The notes beneath the pieces were generated by a model. That model did not search any database and had not been told where the DNA came from. It was given only the letters and a program-made list of their open reading frames with translations. Shown here piece after piece: positions 16,055 to 24,192 of a DNA stretch of 64,000 nt (position 1 is its first letter; every line of letters begins with the position of its first letter). Source of the stretch: Verrucomicrobium sp. (GTDB lineage Bacteria; Verrucomicrobiota; Verrucomicrobiia; Methylacidiphilales; GAS474); assembly GCA_028283855.1 (NCBI GenBank), contig JAPWJX010000003.1, forward strand, positions 1 through 64,000, written 5' to 3'. Both the position numbers and the translations under genes were made by a program.

Positions 16055-16726
16055 TTATTTTCGATAAGAAGGCCAATCGCAGATAACGACGCCACCCGTC
16101 TCACAGGCTCGAGTCCAAATGGATGGACCAAGCACTTCTTCCGCCTCCCGCTCGGTGAGATTGGCAATGAGCAAAGTCGTCAGCATGCTGCCATACCGAT
16201 GGTCTAGAATATTGTTGAAAACTTGACGCTCCCAAGAGGTTCCCAAGGCCTCATTTAGTTCGTCGATCACCAAGAATTTCACGGTGCGGAAACGCTCCAT
16301 GATCGCTCCTTGGTCCGGCGTGCCCGTGCGCTCACTCCATGTAGCCTTGATAGCTCCGAAGAGATCGACGGCGCGGTAGTAACGGCCTGGCGATTTCTTG
16401 GCTACCGCCCGACGATTAGCAAGCCATGTGGCAATTTGGGTCTTTCCAGGTCCTCGATCGCCCAAAAGAAGCACCGTGCTGCCGCTGAGAGCCCCAACCA
16501 GTTCGCGAGCCTTTGCCAAGCTGGGGCCCCGCATTTTATGAAGCTTGAGAATATGCCGTAGGGGGTATCCCGCCTCTTGAAGCGCCTCTAGGACACGTTT
16601 TTCCTCCCGTTCCTTCTCAGTGGGTATAAAGCTTGTTTTAGAGCCGTTTAAGGGGGTTCTTGGCTCGCTGCTCCATGTCGAGAGGGCCGCTTCCGCCGCA
16701 GCCTTTGCTGTCATTATTCTTTCCAT
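16055..16726 (-). CDS. DnaC/IstB-type AAA+ ATPase (helicase loader)
   Basis: The start chosen is ATG at 16726, which has an AAAGGAACC ribosome-binding site. A longer frame upstream is only the shadow of the preceding gene. The 223-residue protein has Walker A GDRGPGKTQIA, Walker B FLVIDELNEA, a sensor-1 strand MLTTLLIANL and an Arg-finger-like WTRACETG. This is the AAA+ layout of DnaC/IstB replication helicase loaders. The first 90 residues carry a charged helical N-terminus. It begins 89 nt inside the 3' end of the replication-initiator-like gene, so the two are transcribed and probably translated together. Role: loading the host replicative helicase at the element's origin. Confidence 0.82.
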   Translation of the reverse strand: MERIMTAKAAAEAALSTWSSEPRTPLNGSKTSFIPTEKEREEKRVLEALQEAGYPLRHILKLHKMRGPSLAKARELVGALSGSTVLLLGDRGPGKTQIATWLANRRAVAKKSPGRYYRAVDLFGAIKATWSERTGTPDQGAIMERFRTVKFLVIDELNEALGTSWERQVFNNILDHRYGSMLTTLLIANLTEREAEEVLGPSIWTRACETGGVVICDWPSYRK

Positions 16727-17396
16727 AGGTTCCTTTCTTTTGGGGTTTTTCTCCTTTGCACCACTTTTCCAGTTGGGACTGCCAATTGGTGATGGCCCGA
16801 CCTGCACCGTCCACCCAGCTGACGGCTTCGTAGTGATGCCAAAATTCCTCCGCTTCGGCCCGAGACATGCGCCTGTTGGCTCCAACCGCCAGAACATCTT
16901 CCAAGCAACCAGGCCAGAACGGCAACCGATCACGTTGTGGGGAATGTACTTGTTCTTTAATCGAAGATGAAATTGAAGATGAAGGGGTTGAGTTTTGGTT
17001 AACCTGGATGGTTGGAGCTTGCTTACCCCCTCCGTTAACCAAAATAGGGTTTCCCCCTAACTTTCCGAATTCCGTACGCATCTTTCTCAGCTTTTCGTCC
17101 CGGACCATTCGCCGGTTCACCAAAGCACCGCTCTCTAAGTCTCGATCGGCCACCCCTCGTTCCATAATACAGCTTAGGGTCTCAGTTAAATTTTGCTTCT
17201 TCAGACCCAGAATGTGCGCCAACGACTCTTCGGACATCGCCTTTCCATTTGGCAGCAAGAGCACCCCACGAACCGGCGACTCATGCATGAGGCAGAGAAT
17301 TTCAAACCAGATGCCTCGCTGGTGAAAAGACATCGACTGCACGCCGGGGTCTTTACGCCAATCGGCTGGATAGAACTGGAAGGCCGGCATCTTCAT
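16638..17396 (-). CDS. Phage-type replication initiator (DUF1376-like N-terminus)
   Basis: The start at 17396 follows GGAGTAGGC and is 2 nt after the upstream stop. The 252-residue product begins MKMPAFQFYPADWRKDPGVQ, then SMSFHQRGIWFEILCLMHES, the winged-helix opening of DUF1376/phage replication proteins (O-like). Then come a low-complexity Ser/Gln linker (STPSSSISSS) and a C-terminal helical domain with EAEEFWHHYEAVSW, like the loader-interaction end of such initiators. With the DnaC-type gene that follows, it forms a replication module. The origin is probably inside or near these genes. The A/T-rich linker region around 16960-17040, with two GTTAACC motifs, is a candidate. Confidence 0.75.
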   Translation of the reverse strand: MKMPAFQFYPADWRKDPGVQSMSFHQRGIWFEILCLMHESPVRGVLLLPNGKAMSEESLAHILGLKKQNLTETLSCIMERGVADRDLESGALVNRRMVRDEKLRKMRTEFGKLGGNPILVNGGGKQAPTIQVNQNSTPSSSISSSIKEQVHSPQRDRLPFWPGCLEDVLAVGANRRMSRAEAEEFWHHYEAVSWVDGAGRAITNWQSQLEKWCKGEKPQKKGTYGKNNDSKGCGGSGPLDMEQRAKNPLKRL

Positions 17397-17398
17397 GC

Positions 17399-17686
17399 CT
17401 ACTCCGATGCTGACACGACATGGCCACAATTCTCCTGGATGGCGGTCAGGAAGCTGAGAATGGATTCCAGTTCGAAAAGCCTGGTACCCTTGATCTGACC
17501 AGATGCTCGAATGGAGACCGACCGGATCAGGCCTTTGGTCGCCAAATCGTAGAGTTTGGTTCTGCTGAGGCCCGAGTAGAACTCCAAGCCCCCCTTAGGA
17601 GCCCTAATCCAAACGGGGCGTGAATTATGCCGTTCGGCCAACAATGCCCCGGCCTGACTGGGTCGGGTAAAGGTGTTTTGTTTCAT
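17399..17686 (-). CDS. Excisionase-like winged-HTH DNA-binding protein
   Basis: The 95-residue protein has a MerR/Xis-type winged helix: GLSRTKLYDLATKGLIRSVS, then IRASGQIKGTRLFELESILS. This is the helix-turn-helix plus wing typical of AlpA/Xis proteins that bind near att sites and bias integrase toward excision. It is first of the leftward trio with the replication initiator (2-nt gap) and loader. Its start is 7 nt from a GTATTGTAC site. It may also act as a repressor of this operon. Confidence 0.75.
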   Translation of the reverse strand: MKQNTFTRPSQAGALLAERHNSRPVWIRAPKGGLEFYSGLSRTKLYDLATKGLIRSVSIRASGQIKGTRLFELESILSFLTAIQENCGHVVSASE

Positions 17687-17693
17687 CTGGACC

Positions 17694-17702
17694 GTATTGT
17701 AC
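17694..17702. promoter_or_regulatory. GTATTGTAC site upstream of the Xis-like gene
   Basis: One mismatch from GTACTGTAC at 15952-15960 and similarly placed just upstream of a start codon. It may be an operator for the xis-rep-loader operon. Confidence 0.3.
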
Positions 17703-17742
17703 GACGGTCTCAGGGATGAATTGCCGAAACAGAAGGGTAATC

Positions 17743-18600
17743 TTATTTCGGCAATTGGCGACGCGCTTTCATCTCCTTAATGTCAGCAAAAAAGGAATGC
17801 ATAAAACCTTGGGGATCAATCTGAAGAGCAAGCTTCGCCATGCGGGGCAGCTTTGCATTCAGGTTTTTTCTACCTCGGGGAGCCGCCACAAGCTGCAGCC
17901 TCAAGATTTTGCGGCAGTGGATCCCCATGTCCTCCGCCCTATCGTAAGGATATCCGGTTTTATCGAACTTTTCTGCCGCAACCCTCTGCAGCTGATCACA
18001 ATTCCAATTGTACTCCTCAATTATCGGCGCAATCAGGGTTAACCAAGCGTCCAACTCCGGGTGCGCCCATCTTGCCGGCTGGGGATCAAGAGCTTTCGAT
18101 CTAAACACCTTGTATTGCTTGGGGGTCGCATTCTGAATGAATTCCCAAATCCGCGGGTCGCTTCTCATTGCATAATTAGCGGCTAACCAACCCATTCGAG
18201 AGGCAAGAGCCATTCCTTCATCCGGATGATCGTGCTCCGGACATCCTTTTCTTTTGAGAAGACTGAGATAGTTGTTGGCCGCAAAAGCCCATTCGTAAAA
18301 GCGAACGGTAAACCACCGTCGAAAGCTCGTGCTGAAATTCCACTGCGATAGGTTTTCACCCCTTATGTGAAATTCCTTCACAAGCGAAGTAAAAGCGAAT
18401 TTGTAGAGCTCATGATCAGTCCTATCAAAAACTGTCAAAAGGCGACCTTTTCCATTTTTTAAATCGTCCAACGCCTTTTTGATTTTCTTGAACGTAAGCC
18501 CGGTAAACTCCCACTCCTTTTGGTCTTCTTCGCTTTGCAGGTGAGCACTCAGGGATCGGTTCGGGTCAACATCGTAGGAAAGTGGGCGACTCAAACCCAT
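17743..18600 (-). CDS. Hypothetical protein of the element
   Basis: The protein is 285 residues from ATG at 18600, 11 nt after the integrase stop. An alternative ATG at 18705 would overlap the integrase by 95 nt and add a basic Ser/Lys-rich leader. The body is mostly helical and rich in Trp, Phe and Lys, for example FRRWFTVRFYEWAFAANNYL and EFIQNATPKQYKVFR. No catalytic motif, signal peptide or membrane segment is visible. It is co-directional with the integrase and may be an element-specific accessory gene. Family not recognised. Confidence 0.6.
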   Translation of the reverse strand: MGLSRPLSYDVDPNRSLSAHLQSEEDQKEWEFTGLTFKKIKKALDDLKNGKGRLLTVFDRTDHELYKFAFTSLVKEFHIRGENLSQWNFSTSFRRWFTVRFYEWAFAANNYLSLLKRKGCPEHDHPDEGMALASRMGWLAANYAMRSDPRIWEFIQNATPKQYKVFRSKALDPQPARWAHPELDAWLTLIAPIIEEYNWNCDQLQRVAAEKFDKTGYPYDRAEDMGIHCRKILRLQLVAAPRGRKNLNAKLPRMAKLALQIDPQGFMHSFFADIKEMKARRQLPK

Positions 18601-18610
18601 GTTGAGATCG

Positions 18611-19789
18611 CTATTTTTCCTTAATTTGGAAGGAGGTGAGGAATGAGGGGACTTTTTGGATTTCTTTGCGCATCGCTTCGAGTTCATGGTGGGTATATCG
18701 CTCATGCACTTTGCTCTTATGCCCCGAGAGTTTCATTCGAATCTCCTGAGAGACTCCTTGATTAGCCTGCTCGGATATGGCTGTGTGCCTGAAGCTGTGA
18801 AAGCCGAGTGAGAAGAAACGACGTCCCTTTCCAGGGGCTTTGGGGACAGATTCCTCTTCAGCATAAATACCGGCTTGAGCCATTAGGCGACGGAAGGCCA
18901 AAGACAAACCGCCCACACCTCCGGTTTTTTTTGCACTCAGTGATGGGAACAAAGAGGCCTTAGCAGTCTTGGAGTTGACGGACAGACCACTCAAATAGTC
19001 AATGATGTCGGGATGCAGGGGATACTCTTCCCCCCTTCCCTTGTTGGTATGCCGGGTCTTCTGCGGCCTTAAGCGAAGGCTTTGGCGTTCGGCATCGATG
19101 TTCTCCCACGTCAATTTTGCGGCATCACCAATTCGCAAACCATGACAGGCCCCAAAAAGAATCATTCCTCTCCATTCAATGTCAGCCACCGAAAAAAGAG
19201 CTCCTATCTGCTCACGGGTGAAGGTGTCACGGGTGTTATGGCTGGCAGAGAGAAGATCAACCGCTTCGGCAGGGTTACTTAAAATCAGACCTTGTCGCCT
19301 GGCGGTGTTGAATGGAATGCGGAGGGTTTTCACCGCCATGTTGGCGGTGGTTGAGCTTTTGCCCTGCTCCACCTGCAGATCGCGAAATCCCTCGATGTGC
19401 CTGGGAGTGATGGCGGAAAGGGGCTGAGTGGCTTTCTTGTCCAAGAAGACAATGAAGTCTTCGACTGTCTTCCGATAACGGAGAGATGTCCCCTGAGCCT
19501 TGGTCATCGTTTTGCTTTGAACCCACTCCAGAAGGAAACTTTTTGTATCTGTAAACGAGAGGCTTTCTCCTTGGGCACGCTGATAGATGTCCCCGATGAT
19601 CTTTCGAGCCTGAACCTCAGTCAGCTGTCCTTGGCGGGCAATTTGAGCGGTACGTTCGATTTCCATGCACACCTGCATGGCCTGCGCACGGTTTCGTTGT
19701 TTAGTGCTTCGCTTTAGCTGCTTCCCGTCAGGGGCGGTGTAGCAACAGATCCAGTAGGGGCTGTTTTCGCGCTTCCAAAGGCTGGCCAT
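18611..19789 (-). CDS. int: Tyrosine recombinase (integrase)
   Basis: The chosen start, ATG at 19789, gives 392 residues and begins MASLWKRENSPYWICCYTAP, the usual arm-binding N-terminus. A GTG at 19816 would start inside the arm repeats. A SAM-like core-binding domain follows (about 80-180). The catalytic domain has Arg219 (HGLRIGD), Lys244 (QKTRH), His331 and Arg334 (HSFRHT), His357 (LSGHKS) and Tyr365 (ERYTHHELEAM). All catalytic residues are present, so it should be active. It lies immediately inside attR with its promoter region over the AGTGAGAAT repeats, so binding there could both recombine and autoregulate. Confidence 0.95.
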   Translation of the reverse strand: MASLWKRENSPYWICCYTAPDGKQLKRSTKQRNRAQAMQVCMEIERTAQIARQGQLTEVQARKIIGDIYQRAQGESLSFTDTKSFLLEWVQSKTMTKAQGTSLRYRKTVEDFIVFLDKKATQPLSAITPRHIEGFRDLQVEQGKSSTTANMAVKTLRIPFNTARRQGLILSNPAEAVDLLSASHNTRDTFTREQIGALFSVADIEWRGMILFGACHGLRIGDAAKLTWENIDAERQSLRLRPQKTRHTNKGRGEEYPLHPDIIDYLSGLSVNSKTAKASLFPSLSAKKTGGVGGLSLAFRRLMAQAGIYAEEESVPKAPGKGRRFFSLGFHSFRHTAISEQANQGVSQEIRMKLSGHKSKVHERYTHHELEAMRKEIQKVPSFLTSFQIKEK

Positions 19790-19810
19790 AGTGAGAATAT
19801 AAGTGAGAAT
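19790..19810 (+). repeat. Right arm-type integrase sites (AGTGAGAAT twice)
   Basis: AGTGAGAAT occurs at 19790-19798 and 19802-19810, starts 12 bp apart, identical in sequence, spacing and orientation to the pair at 1135-1155. The pair lies directly upstream of the integrase start, so the sites also overlap its promoter or leader. Confidence 0.55.
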
Positions 19811-19885
19811 ATTCACCCATGTTTTTGATGTGCGTCAATGCTTATTATAAGTGATTTATGCGAGCTAAAGAGGCCGAGATAGAAT

Positions 19886-19915
19886 CGCGAGTTCGAGTCC
19901 TATCATTCGCTCCAG
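19886..19915 (+). repeat. attR: degenerate second copy of the tRNA-Gly 3' end
   Basis: It shares the 15-bp core TCGCGAGTTCGAGTC and the terminal CGCTCCA with attL, 25 of 30 identical. The acceptor-strand remnant CATTCGC can still pair with the tRNA 5' strand through two G-U wobbles. The T-stem 3' strand is ruined, so this is a displaced and drifted tRNA end. Confidence 0.7.
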
Positions 19916-19959
19916 TTTCAGTCGTTACTTCAAAAATCAAGAGGCGTCGGCTTATAGCC

Positions 19960-20064
19960 TCATGGTAGACGGCGCTGACCTATGGCTCTAAGGCAGTGAA
20001 CGATTGCCTCGTCTTTCGTATGACAGGTGATGCTGAATTTGAACTTGGTGTAGTCGGCCTTCAT
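19960..20064 (-). CDS. Possible 34-residue small ORF outside attR
   Basis: An ATG at 20064 with GGAAAA just upstream opens MKADYTKFKFSITCHTKDEA and ends at 19960. It lies in the otherwise gene-free 19916-20186 stretch between attR and the GH3 gene. The alternating polar/hydrophobic start resembles two beta strands and a helix of a tiny globular protein, or the end of a lost gene. No family is recognised and the evidence is thin. Confidence 0.25.
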   Translation of the reverse strand: MKADYTKFKFSITCHTKDEAIVHCLRAIGQRRLP

Positions 20065-20186
20065 ATGTTTTTCCGGTTTTAGACTCTCGCCCGCTCAAGC
20101 TTGAGCACAAGCTCTCCTCCCAGGCCCTCAAGCATTGACAGGCTTATGGGCTCTATGGATGGTTGACCGCCCTTTGGGGCTTCTTC

Positions 20187-22610
20187 ATGACGCATTCGAG
20201 TTCTGATTCACAACGGGTGGTGACATTCCGCATCCAATATCCGGCTGCCTGGGCGGCGGGGATTTTGGTTGGCTTAATTCTTCTGGTGGCGGCTTCTCGG
20301 GGCTATCAGCGGTGGGTGGATAAGCGGCGGATTGAGCCGAAGGGGTCGATTCCCAGTCCGGAGCTGGTGGATAGGCAGCTGAATCGGCGGGTGGAGACGC
20401 TTCTCCGCTCGCTGACGCTGGAGGAGAAGGTGGGGCAGTTGGTCCAGTATACCGGCGGGGTGAAGACGGGGCCGGGGACGGGGCGGCCGGATTACAATAA
20501 GCTGGTGGCGGAGGGGAAGATCGGCTCGCTCTTTAACGTCGTCGGGGCGAAGGATGTGAACTTTTTCCAGCGCCTGGCGGTGGAGAAGGGGCCGCACCAT
20601 ATTCCTCTTCTCTTTGGTTACGATGTGATTCATGGGGACCGGACGATTTTCCCGGTGCCGCTGGCGCTGGCGGCCAGTTTTGATCCGGGACTGATTCAGG
20701 AGGTTGCCCATATTTCCGCGCATGAGGCGGCGGAGGACGGGGTGCGCTGGGTTTTCTCGCCGATGGTGGATATTGCCCGCGACGCGCGCTGGGGCCGGAT
20801 CACGGAGGGCGCGGGGGAGGACACTTATCTAGGCTCGGTGCTGGCGGCGGCTTATGTGCGCGGGTATCAGGGGGAGAGGCTTTCGAAGCCCGGATCGGTG
20901 GCGGCCTGCGTGAAGCACTTCGCGGCCTACGGCGCGCCGAACGCGGGGCGGGAGTACAATACGGTGGATATGTCGGAGCTGACGCTGCGGCAGGTTTACC
21001 TGCCTCCCTATCTGACGGCGATCGACGCGGGGGCGGCGACGGTGATGACGGCGCTCAATCCTCTTAACGGGGTGCCCGCGACGGCCAACCGCTTTCTTTT
21101 GACGACGCTGCTGCGGCACGAGTGGCGCTTTGCCGGGGTGGTGGACAGTGATTACGGGGCGGTGGAGGAGCTGATGAATCACGGCGTGGCGCAGACGGAG
21201 GAGGTGGCGGCGCGCAAGGCGATCAGCGCGGGCGTGGATATGGATATGGAGAGCGGCCTTTACGGCGCGACGCTGGCGAAGCTGGTGCAGGCGAAGAAGC
21301 TGCCCGTCTCCACGCTGGATGAGGCGGTGCGGCGGGTGCTGCGGCTGAAGTTTGCCCTGGGGCTTTTTGAGCATCCCTATGCGGACGAGAAGAAGCCTTC
21401 CTACGTGGCGACGCCGGCGAAGCGGGAGGCCGCGCGCCGGGCGGCGGAGGAGACGCTGGTGCTGCTGAAGAATGGCGGGGTGCCGGCCGGGACGCTGCCC
21501 GCGCTGCCGATTTCAAGGACGGCGACGCACGCGGTGGCGCTCATCGGGCCGCTGGCCGACTCGGCCGATGACATGCTGGGCTCCTGGCCGGCGGCGGGCG
21601 ATTCCGACGATGTGGTGACGCTGCGCGCCGCGCTGCAGGCGCGTTGCGAGGCGGCGCACATCGCCTTTCAATACGCGCGGGGGACGGAGATTTTGACCTC
21701 TTCGGACAGCGGCTTTGCGGAGGCGGTGGAGGCGGCAAAGAAGGCGGATGTGGTGGTGCTGGCCCTGGGCGAGTCGGGCGAAGGGATGTCGGGCGAGTCG
21801 TCTTCCGTGACGCGCCTGGATCTGCCGGGCAATCAGGAGCGCCTGCTGGAGGCGGTGGCCGCCGCGGGGAAGCCGGTGGTGCTGGTCCTTTTCAGCGGCC
21901 GCCCGCTGACGGTGACGTGGGCGGCGGCGCATGTGGCGTCCATCGTGGAGGCGTGGTTCCCGGGCATCGAGGCGGGCAACGCGGTGGCCAATGTGCTTTT
22001 CGGCGAGGTAAATCCCTCCGGCAAGCTCCCCGCGACGTTCCCGCGCACGGTGGGGCAGGAGCCGCTCTTTTACAATCAGTTGCCTACCGGGCGCCCGGCG
22101 CGGGGGGTCGACCTGACGCGGCCGCCCGCGGGACCGACGGAGAAATACCTCTCCCGCTATATCGACGAGGTGAACGCGCCGCTTTTCCCCTTCGGCTTCG
22201 GCCTTTCGTACACTTCCTTTTCCTATTCCGACGTGAAGGTGGACCGCCACACGATCTCCGCTCAGGACCTGGCTTACCGCACGGAGGGCAAGACCCTTTC
22301 CCGCGCGAAGCAGGTGCGCGTCACCGCGACGGTGCGGAACAGCGGGCCTGTGGCGGGGACGGAGGTGGTGCAGCTCTACGTGCGGAATGTGGGCGGCAGC
22401 ATCGAGCAGCCGGTGCGGGAGTTGAAAGGCTTTACCCGCGTGACGCTGGCGCCGGGCCAGGCGAAGCAGGTGGAATTCTCCCTGGGCTTCGGGGAACTTT
22501 CCCATTACAATCTGCAAATGGAGCCCGCCGTGGAGCCCAGCGACTGCACGGTGTGGGTGGGCGGCAGCTCGGAAGCCGAGCAGAGCGCCTCTTTCCAGAT
22601 CACTCCGTAA
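20187..22610 (+). CDS. Membrane-anchored GH3 beta-glucosidase
   Basis: The product from ATG at 20187 is 807 residues. An upstream TTG at 20163 is also in frame. After a short tail comes one membrane helix (AAGILVGLILLVAAS), so it is probably an inner-membrane-anchored periplasmic enzyme. The GH3 N-domain starts at LTLEEKVGQL and has the nucleophile motif GVVDSDYGAVEEL (Asp in SDY, usually SDW). The second domain has LALGESGEGMSGESSS, and a C-terminal fibronectin-III-like domain begins near RVTATVRNSGPVAGTE. The reaction is hydrolysis of beta-linked glucosides. It is 24 nt upstream of opgG, suggesting action on periplasmic beta-glucans. In the gap to attR (19916-20186) I see no promoter I can defend. 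Confidence 0.92.
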   Translation: MTHSSSDSQRVVTFRIQYPAAWAAGILVGLILLVAASRGYQRWVDKRRIEPKGSIPSPELVDRQLNRRVETLLRSLTLEEKVGQLVQYTGGVKTGPGTGRPDYNKLVAEGKIGSLFNVVGAKDVNFFQRLAVEKGPHHIPLLFGYDVIHGDRTIFPVPLALAASFDPGLIQEVAHISAHEAAEDGVRWVFSPMVDIARDARWGRITEGAGEDTYLGSVLAAAYVRGYQGERLSKPGSVAACVKHFAAYGAPNAGREYNTVDMSELTLRQVYLPPYLTAIDAGAATVMTALNPLNGVPATANRFLLTTLLRHEWRFAGVVDSDYGAVEELMNHGVAQTEEVAARKAISAGVDMDMESGLYGATLAKLVQAKKLPVSTLDEAVRRVLRLKFALGLFEHPYADEKKPSYVATPAKREAARRAAEETLVLLKNGGVPAGTLPALPISRTATHAVALIGPLADSADDMLGSWPAAGDSDDVVTLRAALQARCEAAHIAFQYARGTEILTSSDSGFAEAVEAAKKADVVVLALGESGEGMSGESSSVTRLDLPGNQERLLEAVAAAGKPVVLVLFSGRPLTVTWAAAHVASIVEAWFPGIEAGNAVANVLFGEVNPSGKLPATFPRTVGQEPLFYNQLPTGRPARGVDLTRPPAGPTEKYLSRYIDEVNAPLFPFGFGLSYTSFSYSDVKVDRHTISAQDLAYRTEGKTLSRAKQVRVTATVRNSGPVAGTEVVQLYVRNVGGSIEQPVRELKGFTRVTLAPGQAKQVEFSLGFGELSHYNLQMEPAVEPSDCTVWVGGSSEAEQSASFQITP

Positions 22611-22634
22611 GCCCTTTTCCCGTTTCCGTTCCGC

Positions 22635-24191
22635 ATGCGTCTGCACGTCACCCTGGCCCTGGTCACCGCGCTCATTCTCTACGTGGCGATCCGGCATACG
22701 CCCGGGCGGGCTTTCCGCTTCGCGCAGGTGGAGGCGATGGCCGCGAAGCTGGCCCAGGAGAGGTTTGTCCCCGCGCCGGACGTGCTCCCGCCCGCGCTGC
22801 GGAAGTTGACCCCGGAGCAGGAGGGGAAGATTACCTGGAAGGAGGCTTACCGCGTCTGGCGGGACAAGGGGCTCCCCTTCCAAGTCGACTTTTACCACGT
22901 TACCCGGGAGTTCCCCACCGGGCCGCGCATCAATGTGGTCGACCGCCGCGGGCCGCATCCGCTGGCTTATGCGCCTTCCTTCTTCGACTTCAAGGACCTG
23001 GACCTTCGTCCTCCGCTTCCCGCCGCGCTGCCGTACGCCGGCTTCTACCTGCGCTACCCGCTGAACAAGCCCGACTCCCTCGACGGGTTCTTTTCCGCCA
23101 TGGGGGCCAGCTATTTCCGCGCCATCGGGCGGCACGAGGTCTACGGCCTTTCCGCGCGCGGCCTGGCCATCGACACCGCCTCGCCGGAGCACAAGGAGGA
23201 GTTTCCCGCCTTCACCGAATGGTGGCTTCAGCGGCCCGTCTCCGACGCCACGGAAATGACTCTCTACGCACTTCTGGACAGTCCCAGCGTGGCCGGGGCC
23301 TACGAGTTCAAGGTGAGGCCGGGCAACCACACCGCCGTCGACGTCCATGCCGTCCTCCATTTCCGCAAGAGCATGCGGCAGGTCGGCCTGGCTCCCTTCT
23401 CCAGCATGTATTTCTACGGGGAGAACAGCGGCAGCCACTACGGCGACACGCTCCACCCGGAGATCCACGACTCCGACGGGCTCCTCCTCTGGACGGGCAA
23501 TGACGAGTGGGTCTGGCAGCCCCTGCACACGGAGCCTTTCATCCAGCTCTATCAGCGGCCGGAAAAGAGCCCGCGCGGGTTCGGCCTTCTCCAGCGGGAC
23601 CGGGACTTCCAGCACTATCAGGACCTGGAGACGCTTTACAACGTGCGGCCCAGCGCCTGGGTGACGCCGCACGGGGACTGGGGCAAGGGGAATGTCACCC
23701 TCATGCAGCTGCCGACGGACAACACGAACACGGACAATGTTGTCCTCTTCTGGCAGCCGGAAAAGGCCCCGCAGGCGGGCGACCGGATGGAGTTCTCCTA
23801 CACGATCGATTTCTACATGACCGACAACCAGCGCCCGCCGCTGGGCACCGCGGAGGCGACCCACGTCAGCACCCCGCCGCCGCCCGCGCCGGGGGCCAAG
23901 CCCGTCCTCTCCCCCACGGGCACCGTGCCCGTCACCTTCGTCATCGATTTTTGGAGCGACGCTCTTAAGGCCCTCCCCGCCCATCACCCGCCTGACCTGG
24001 AGCTGGCCGCCGAACCCGCCGGCACCGTCATCCGCACGCAAAAGCTGGAGCGCAACGGCTACGACGGCTCCTGGCGCGTCACCTTCACCGCCGAGCCGCT
24101 CAAGCGCCAGGTGCCCACCGTGCTGCGCTGCCGCCTCCTGCGCGGCGGCAAGCCGATGACGGAAACCTGGACGTACACATGGCATCAATAA
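22635..24191 (+). CDS. opgG: Periplasmic glucan biosynthesis protein OpgG/MdoG
   Basis: The 518-residue protein has an N-terminal signal/anchor (HVTLALVTALILYVAI) and the OpgG core: ITWKEAYRVWRDKGLPFQVD, YPLNKPDSLDGFFSAMGASY, FRAIGRHEVYGLSARGLAID, APFSSMYFYGENS and RDFQHYQDLET. The C-terminal immunoglobulin-like domain follows. OpgG acts in the periplasm with OpgH to make branched osmoregulated periplasmic glucans. Length matches the family. It lies between the GH3 glucosidase and a small membrane protein gene (1-nt gap), with opgH next. Confidence 0.93.
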   Translation: MRLHVTLALVTALILYVAIRHTPGRAFRFAQVEAMAAKLAQERFVPAPDVLPPALRKLTPEQEGKITWKEAYRVWRDKGLPFQVDFYHVTREFPTGPRINVVDRRGPHPLAYAPSFFDFKDLDLRPPLPAALPYAGFYLRYPLNKPDSLDGFFSAMGASYFRAIGRHEVYGLSARGLAIDTASPEHKEEFPAFTEWWLQRPVSDATEMTLYALLDSPSVAGAYEFKVRPGNHTAVDVHAVLHFRKSMRQVGLAPFSSMYFYGENSGSHYGDTLHPEIHDSDGLLLWTGNDEWVWQPLHTEPFIQLYQRPEKSPRGFGLLQRDRDFQHYQDLETLYNVRPSAWVTPHGDWGKGNVTLMQLPTDNTNTDNVVLFWQPEKAPQAGDRMEFSYTIDFYMTDNQRPPLGTAEATHVSTPPPPAPGAKPVLSPTGTVPVTFVIDFWSDALKALPAHHPPDLELAAEPAGTVIRTQKLERNGYDGSWRVTFTAEPLKRQVPTVLRCRLLRGGKPMTETWTYTWHQ

Positions 24192-24192
24192 G

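Noticed and set aside
16990-17045. Two GTTAACC motifs considered as replication iterons
   Set aside because: Only two short copies in opposite contexts inside a coding linker, and other copies occur elsewhere in the element. Too weak to call an origin.
1098-19885. Search for CRISPR arrays, retron-like RNAs or IS elements in the island
   Set aside because: No regularly spaced repeats, reverse transcriptase or transposase was seen.
21513-24188. Leftward frame of 891 codons opposite the GH3 and opgG genes
   Set aside because: Arg/His/Gly-rich shadow of well-supported genes on the other strand. High G+C removes stops in such frames.
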